Source of the DNA: Poa pratensis
Lineage: Eukaryota; Streptophyta; Magnoliopsida; Poales; Poaceae
Reading direction: 5' to 3'
Assembly: GCA_947311845.1 (NCBI GenBank)
Contig: CAMZMU010000116.1
Coordinates: 4,197,414 to 4,261,413, forward strand
DNA: 64,000 bases
The stretch's first letter is position 1, and each line of letters begins with the position of its first letter. The notes under the pieces are model-generated. The model saw only the letters and a list, made by a program, of their open reading frames with translations, searched no databases and was not told the DNA's origin. The translations under genes were made by a program, and so were the position numbers. Shown here one piece after another: positions 59,990-64,000 of the stretch.

Positions 59990-61056
59990 TATCATTCTTC
60001 CAACTTGCAAAAGGAGTTTTGAAAAAACTGGATTATTTTCGATCAAGATTCTTTTGGTAAGGGAATAGTGAGAAGAGAAAGTATCGATTGACTAAGTGAA
60101 GTGTGGTTGGCTGACCCAAGGACCAAGGAGGACACGATATTCATGACCTACATGTTAAGAACATGACCCTCCTTGGCCAGTGTATTTTCAAGCTTCTGAC
60201 TGAAGAAGGGGTTTGGCAAACCCTTTTAAGAAGAAAGTATGTGGGTTCACAGGCGTCTAACTTCGGTGCACTTGACGGAAGGACCCGATAAATTTTGATG
60301 GAATCTCAATGTCAATGAGAATGGTAAATTCTCTGTGAATTCTATGTCCGAGTTGATAATAATAAGAAAATTTGGAAGATGAAGATCTCGCTAGAAACTA
60401 ACGTTTTTGTGTGGTATCTTCGTCGAGATGTAATATTTACTAGAGATAACCTTACAAAGCGAATTGGCAGGGAAGTAAAAAGTGTGTCTTCTGTCATCAT
60501 GACGAGAGTATAAAGAACCTTTTCTTTCAGTATAAGTTTGCTAGATATATACGGTCGGCCATCCAGATAGCCTCTAACTTATACCCACCTCGAAGCGTTC
60601 CCAATATTTTCGGCAACTGGCTTAACAGTGTGGATTCTAGATTTAAACTACTGATTATGGTGGGAGCGATTCTGGTCGCTATGACTATGTAGAAATGACA
60701 AGGTTTTTAATGATAAAAAATCGTTCTTATGCAGGTCATCTACCGGTGCACAGGTACGATCCGTTCATGGGCGCTTCTACGGCATGTGGAGCACCGCGTC
60801 CTGTTCACGGAGGTGTCTACGCAGTTAGAGGATTCTGCGAGGGATTTTTTTCCCCAACATGGATGGCAGCATAATATGTGGATTTTCCCTCCATCACCTT
60901 GTCTATACAATTTCTCATTATGATATGTAATTCACCTTTTTTCTTTTGTTTCTTGAGACTTGTGGACTTGAGGTGGTTGTGTGCATCCTACCTATGCAGG
61001 GTCGGGTGTTATGCTTAAAACTCTTCCAATAATAAAATTCTCTTTATCAAAAAAAT
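59990..61056 (+). mobile_element. 5'-truncated LINE, 3' end
   Basis: Plus-strand pieces of the reverse transcriptase C-terminus are visible in several frames: IWKMKISLETNVFVWYLRRD near 60367, SVIMTRV in place of the zinc-binding CxxC segment, NWLNSVDSRFKLLI near 60620, and MQVIYRCTGTIRSWALLRHV at 60729. The last frame ends at 60923. A 3' UTR with CTTCCAATAATAAAATTCTC and an A run at 61048-61055 closes the copy. Many stops are present. Confidence 0.8.
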
Positions 61057-62100
61057 AGGAACATACAAATTTTCCAAGAGGTTTAACCTCTTGCTACAAA
61101 TCTTATGAAATTATACTGTAGGAAAGCAATCCATATAATTCTTGGAGGATTCATTCATTTGAACCAAATGGAGTCCGTAGAAAAGTTTTTTTTTGACATG
61201 CTGTAGAAAAGAATTCTAAGGATTGAAATCATATGATTTTTTAAAAAATCTTTTGAACCAAATAGGCTCTTCACGAAGTTTATATACCACTCCAGTAGAT
61301 CTGTTTTTAAGATTACGACATTTATGCCCGTAGGATAATAAGGGTAACACGCGACTTTTCTGTCAGAATGTGACAATTGCTGGAGTTTCTTAAGATTTTT
61401 CTTTTTTTAACTGAGCGATGTGGTGTCTATTCTTTTGAGGAAAATTAACATTTTTTGTGAGGGTTGGACTAAAAGAGGAAACAAATACTGTGTTAGATTG
61501 TCGAGTTGACGCTTGTCCATCGGCCACGACGCACTCCAGTCTCCAGCTGGGGCCGACTCGACGGCGAGATGGAGGCATGGGTCATGAGTGCCCGAAAGTT
61601 TTCCAAAGGGCCGATTAGGACAAATTAAAGTCTAACTCTGGATTGTGATTTAGGGTTAACCGAAAATCTTCGGTACAATCACAAGAGCCACACACCACGG
61701 GATAACTGCACCACACAATCAAAAAGGAAAAAAAAACATTGCTCGCTCGTCCTGGGTAACTACTCTCCTCGGAAGATTAATTGGAAAAAGGTCCTTGAAC
61801 TTTTCAAGCTTGTTATCCTCTAGCTACCTTAGTAAAGGAAACTCCAGCGGGCCAACCCAAAATCATGCACGAATGTGTCTGCTTCGGTATATTTGGGTGG
61901 GCATATGGAGAAACGTTCGATCTTTGATCACCCTTTCCTAGCCATGGCACCCAACAGCGGCAACCCATTTGGTCCACCCATTGCCAGATTTTTTTTAGTT
62001 GAATTGTTTCAAACGATTGCAAGTTCATGTAATTTACATTGGATAAAAGTTGAGAAAGATAAACTAGGACATCAAATAAAATTTGAAACCCTAGGATTTG
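61057..62100. other. spacer, no gene recognised
   Basis: AT-rich flank with MITE-like phrases (GAACCAAATGGAGTCC, GAACCAAATAGGCTC near 61158 and 61254). They may be the two ends of one degenerate element. No ORF is supported. Confidence 0.4.
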
Positions 62101-64000
62101 CTCTACTACTCGTTGATCGAGTCTAGCTTGGGTGGTCGAATCGTCGGCTCATCGTCCTTCTTGCGGGTGGTGGAGTTCACAACTATCAACATGCGCTTCC
62201 GCCGGTGTCACCGCATTTGCTATTGCGGTGCTGCACCAGCCAAACTTGGCTCCACGGGGACTGACGAGGGGTAAACTCATCAAGACCCATGGTTAAGGTC
62301 CCTAAGTTATGAATATGGGGGAGAGAACGTGGTAGTGATGGAAGTATCGTCGGCTGATAAGCAGGGCAAAGATTTTACCCAGGTTCAGGGCCCTCGTGTG
62401 GAGGTAACACCCCTACGTCCTGCCTGTCTGTTATTGATTTGCGAATATGAGGGTTACAAAGGATCCCGGCGAGATGTCGATCTCGCAAGGGTTTTGGTGG
62501 CTCTGGTGTTTCGTGGTCCGGTTCGATGGCCCTCCCAGCCCTTAAATAGTAGGCTGGGTCTCGGGTGTTCGTAACCGACTCGAACTACATATAAGGAAAG
62601 ATTAAACCGACTATGATTTCGCTAAACTTGGAGGATACTCCATCTTGTTTGGGCCTTCCTTCATGGGCTTCATGTAGGCTCTGATAGTTGGGCCTAGTCG
62701 ATACGTGCACCAGGTACCCTCATGGTAGGGTACCCGATAAGCATATCCATGTCCGTGCCCCCGAGTACTTGTCTGATTCGAAGAGTCGGGCATGGACTCG
62801 TACATCTGTGCACGTTACATTCTTTTACATCTGTATCATATAATTTGGAATTCCTGTATGAAATAACACATGTTTGGCTACGTCGAATGTTTCATCGACT
62901 GTGATTTTTGCTTATGATAATCAAGGGATATTAGCTTAGCAGGCCCGGCACACACGACAGATCGGGGCCAGTTAACTACCATTCGGGCAAAACCATACTA
63001 GCTTTCAATCAAACTCGAGTCCCCGGACTCGAATCTGGAACAAACTGGACAGACTCGAAACGGCCGTTGAGGTCTTACTGAATCGAACTGCAGTATAGTT
63101 TTGAATTTACCCAACGCGTCCGTCGGGATTTTTCATCATGTCTGCTGACACGGAAAGTTTAAGGATAGCGCTGCTGGAGCGGTCCCTAGCCCAGCTCGAC
63201 TGATCGGCGGGTCTTACCTTTGCACTATGCATGCAACATCCGAGGATCGTCAGATACAACCCGGGAATATTTCGAGTATGATTTTGTTTATGAACTTAAT
63301 CGAATAGTTGTCGACTGATATTTTGCCGTCATTCAATCGGGTGCGCGACTGCGCTCCCGATGGGAGTAGCCCCCGAGATTGTGCTTTATTGCTTGCAATG
63401 GAGAATAATCTCAAAATCTTTTAATCCTGCACATATTAGTCAAAGAATTTTTTTGATATGCTCCTGATGGGAGTACGATGCCTTAGTCGAATAGCGATCG
63501 ACTAACATCCCTTGCCTATGCTGAAAGATCAATCAGAATTCTTATGCGCTACCACTCGTGGAAATCATCGAGTGACCTTTATGCCAGTTGTGCAAGAAGA
63601 AATAACGTCAGCCATGACGCATTTTGCGACTGCCATTTCTGACAAGCGGTGGCGTGATTGTGAAGACTGATGGGACGCGACACTGCTGTGTGGGCCCTTT
63701 ATGCAGAGCTGACCAAGGACGACGTTGCTTGGACTGGATTTGACCGTTCTGGCGCTATTTTCACGGGGCGTAATGATGGCTCCTAGATTCTTGTGCGTAG
63801 TGGGCAGAGTGGCCGGCGACGGTTACTCTCCATGGCCGCCACGTGTACGGGTAGATGTCGCGCGGAGCGTATGCTTTTGTTTCAACGGTCACGATTCTTT
63901 GTGTGACTTGTGGTAAATAGGGGGACGGCGCTGGCAGAGTTTTTTACTTGCCATTTGCTCCCTGCGCCGCCCCTGTTTCCCCATCTTCCTCCTCGCGCTG
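62101..64000. mobile_element. degraded LTR retrotransposon sequence
   Basis: Phrases such as GGGCAAAGATTTTACCCAGG (near 62363), CTCCCGATGGGAGTAGCCCC (63354) and GCGCTGCTGGAGCGGTCCCT (63168) are of a kind repeated in Triticeae gypsy LTRs and internal regions. A TATA-like TAAATAGGGGG lies at 63913 and a pyrimidine-rich leader follows at the window edge. No complete LTR, primer site or ORF can be delimited. Confidence 0.5.

Noticed and set aside
62329..62574. 81-aa ORF near the window end
   Set aside because: It lies in LTR retrotransposon-like sequence and has no recognisable domain.

Overview
The window is plant nuclear DNA from a grass, most probably a Triticeae genome (wheat, barley, Aegilops group). 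The evidence is the load of nested transposons: CACTA elements, a long-LTR solo LTR, an LTR element primed by tRNA-Asp, Stowaway and Tourist MITEs, a poly(T)-ended SINE and several truncated LINEs. Genes have GT-AG introns and grass-type F-box/FBD, DUF295 and DUF4283 families. No prokaryotic or viral genes were seen.

Layout. (1) 1-2055: repeat debris with a 5'-truncated LINE flanked by an 18-bp target duplication. (2) 2056-8389: a complete CACTA element (3-bp TSD TGT) with about 30 copies of a TGTGGCGCA/TGCGCCACA subterminal motif. It encodes an AP2-domain protein and a Ulp1/C48-like protein without the usual catalytic residues; I see no TNP2-type transposase. (3) 8937-31617: a stretch whose two ends look like the two termini of a second CACTA family (TSD TAT on both sides). 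It holds a frameshifted AP2-domain gene, a complete non-autonomous LTR retrotransposon (10099-17661), an F-box/FBD gene whose intron holds a retrotransposon fragment and whose 5' leader is split by a 4.26-kb solo LTR, a ~390-bp tandem array, and two tandem DUF4283-like genes. (4) 31.7-33.1 kb: LTR retrotransposon remains. (5) 33-51.5 kb: a cluster of broken host genes: unidentified exon-like pieces, a frameshifted F-box/DUF295 gene, an ARL2-like GTPase fragment with a SINE in its last exon, a second DUF295 pseudogene, the 3' end of a UDP-GlcNAc pyrophosphorylase gene, a pectinesterase pseudogene and an intron-containing 40S ribosomal protein S11 pseudogene. (6) 54416-58588: an apparently intact 18-exon gene for N-acetylglucosaminyltransferase I (445 aa), including a textbook AT-AC U12-type intron. 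(7) 58.6-64 kb: MITEs, a LINE 3' end and degraded LTR retrotransposon sequence.

Function. Only GnTI is a clearly complete gene with a known role (first committed step of complex N-glycan synthesis in the Golgi). The F-box/FBD gene keeps a phase-consistent 428-codon reading frame but has lost its native promoter position. Most other host genes carry nonsense changes and one-base indels. The most unusual signal is two adjacent CACTA elements of different families that each carry an AP2 DNA-binding domain next to GC-rich subterminal repeats. These AP2 proteins may take the place of the usual TNP1/TNPA end-binding protein.
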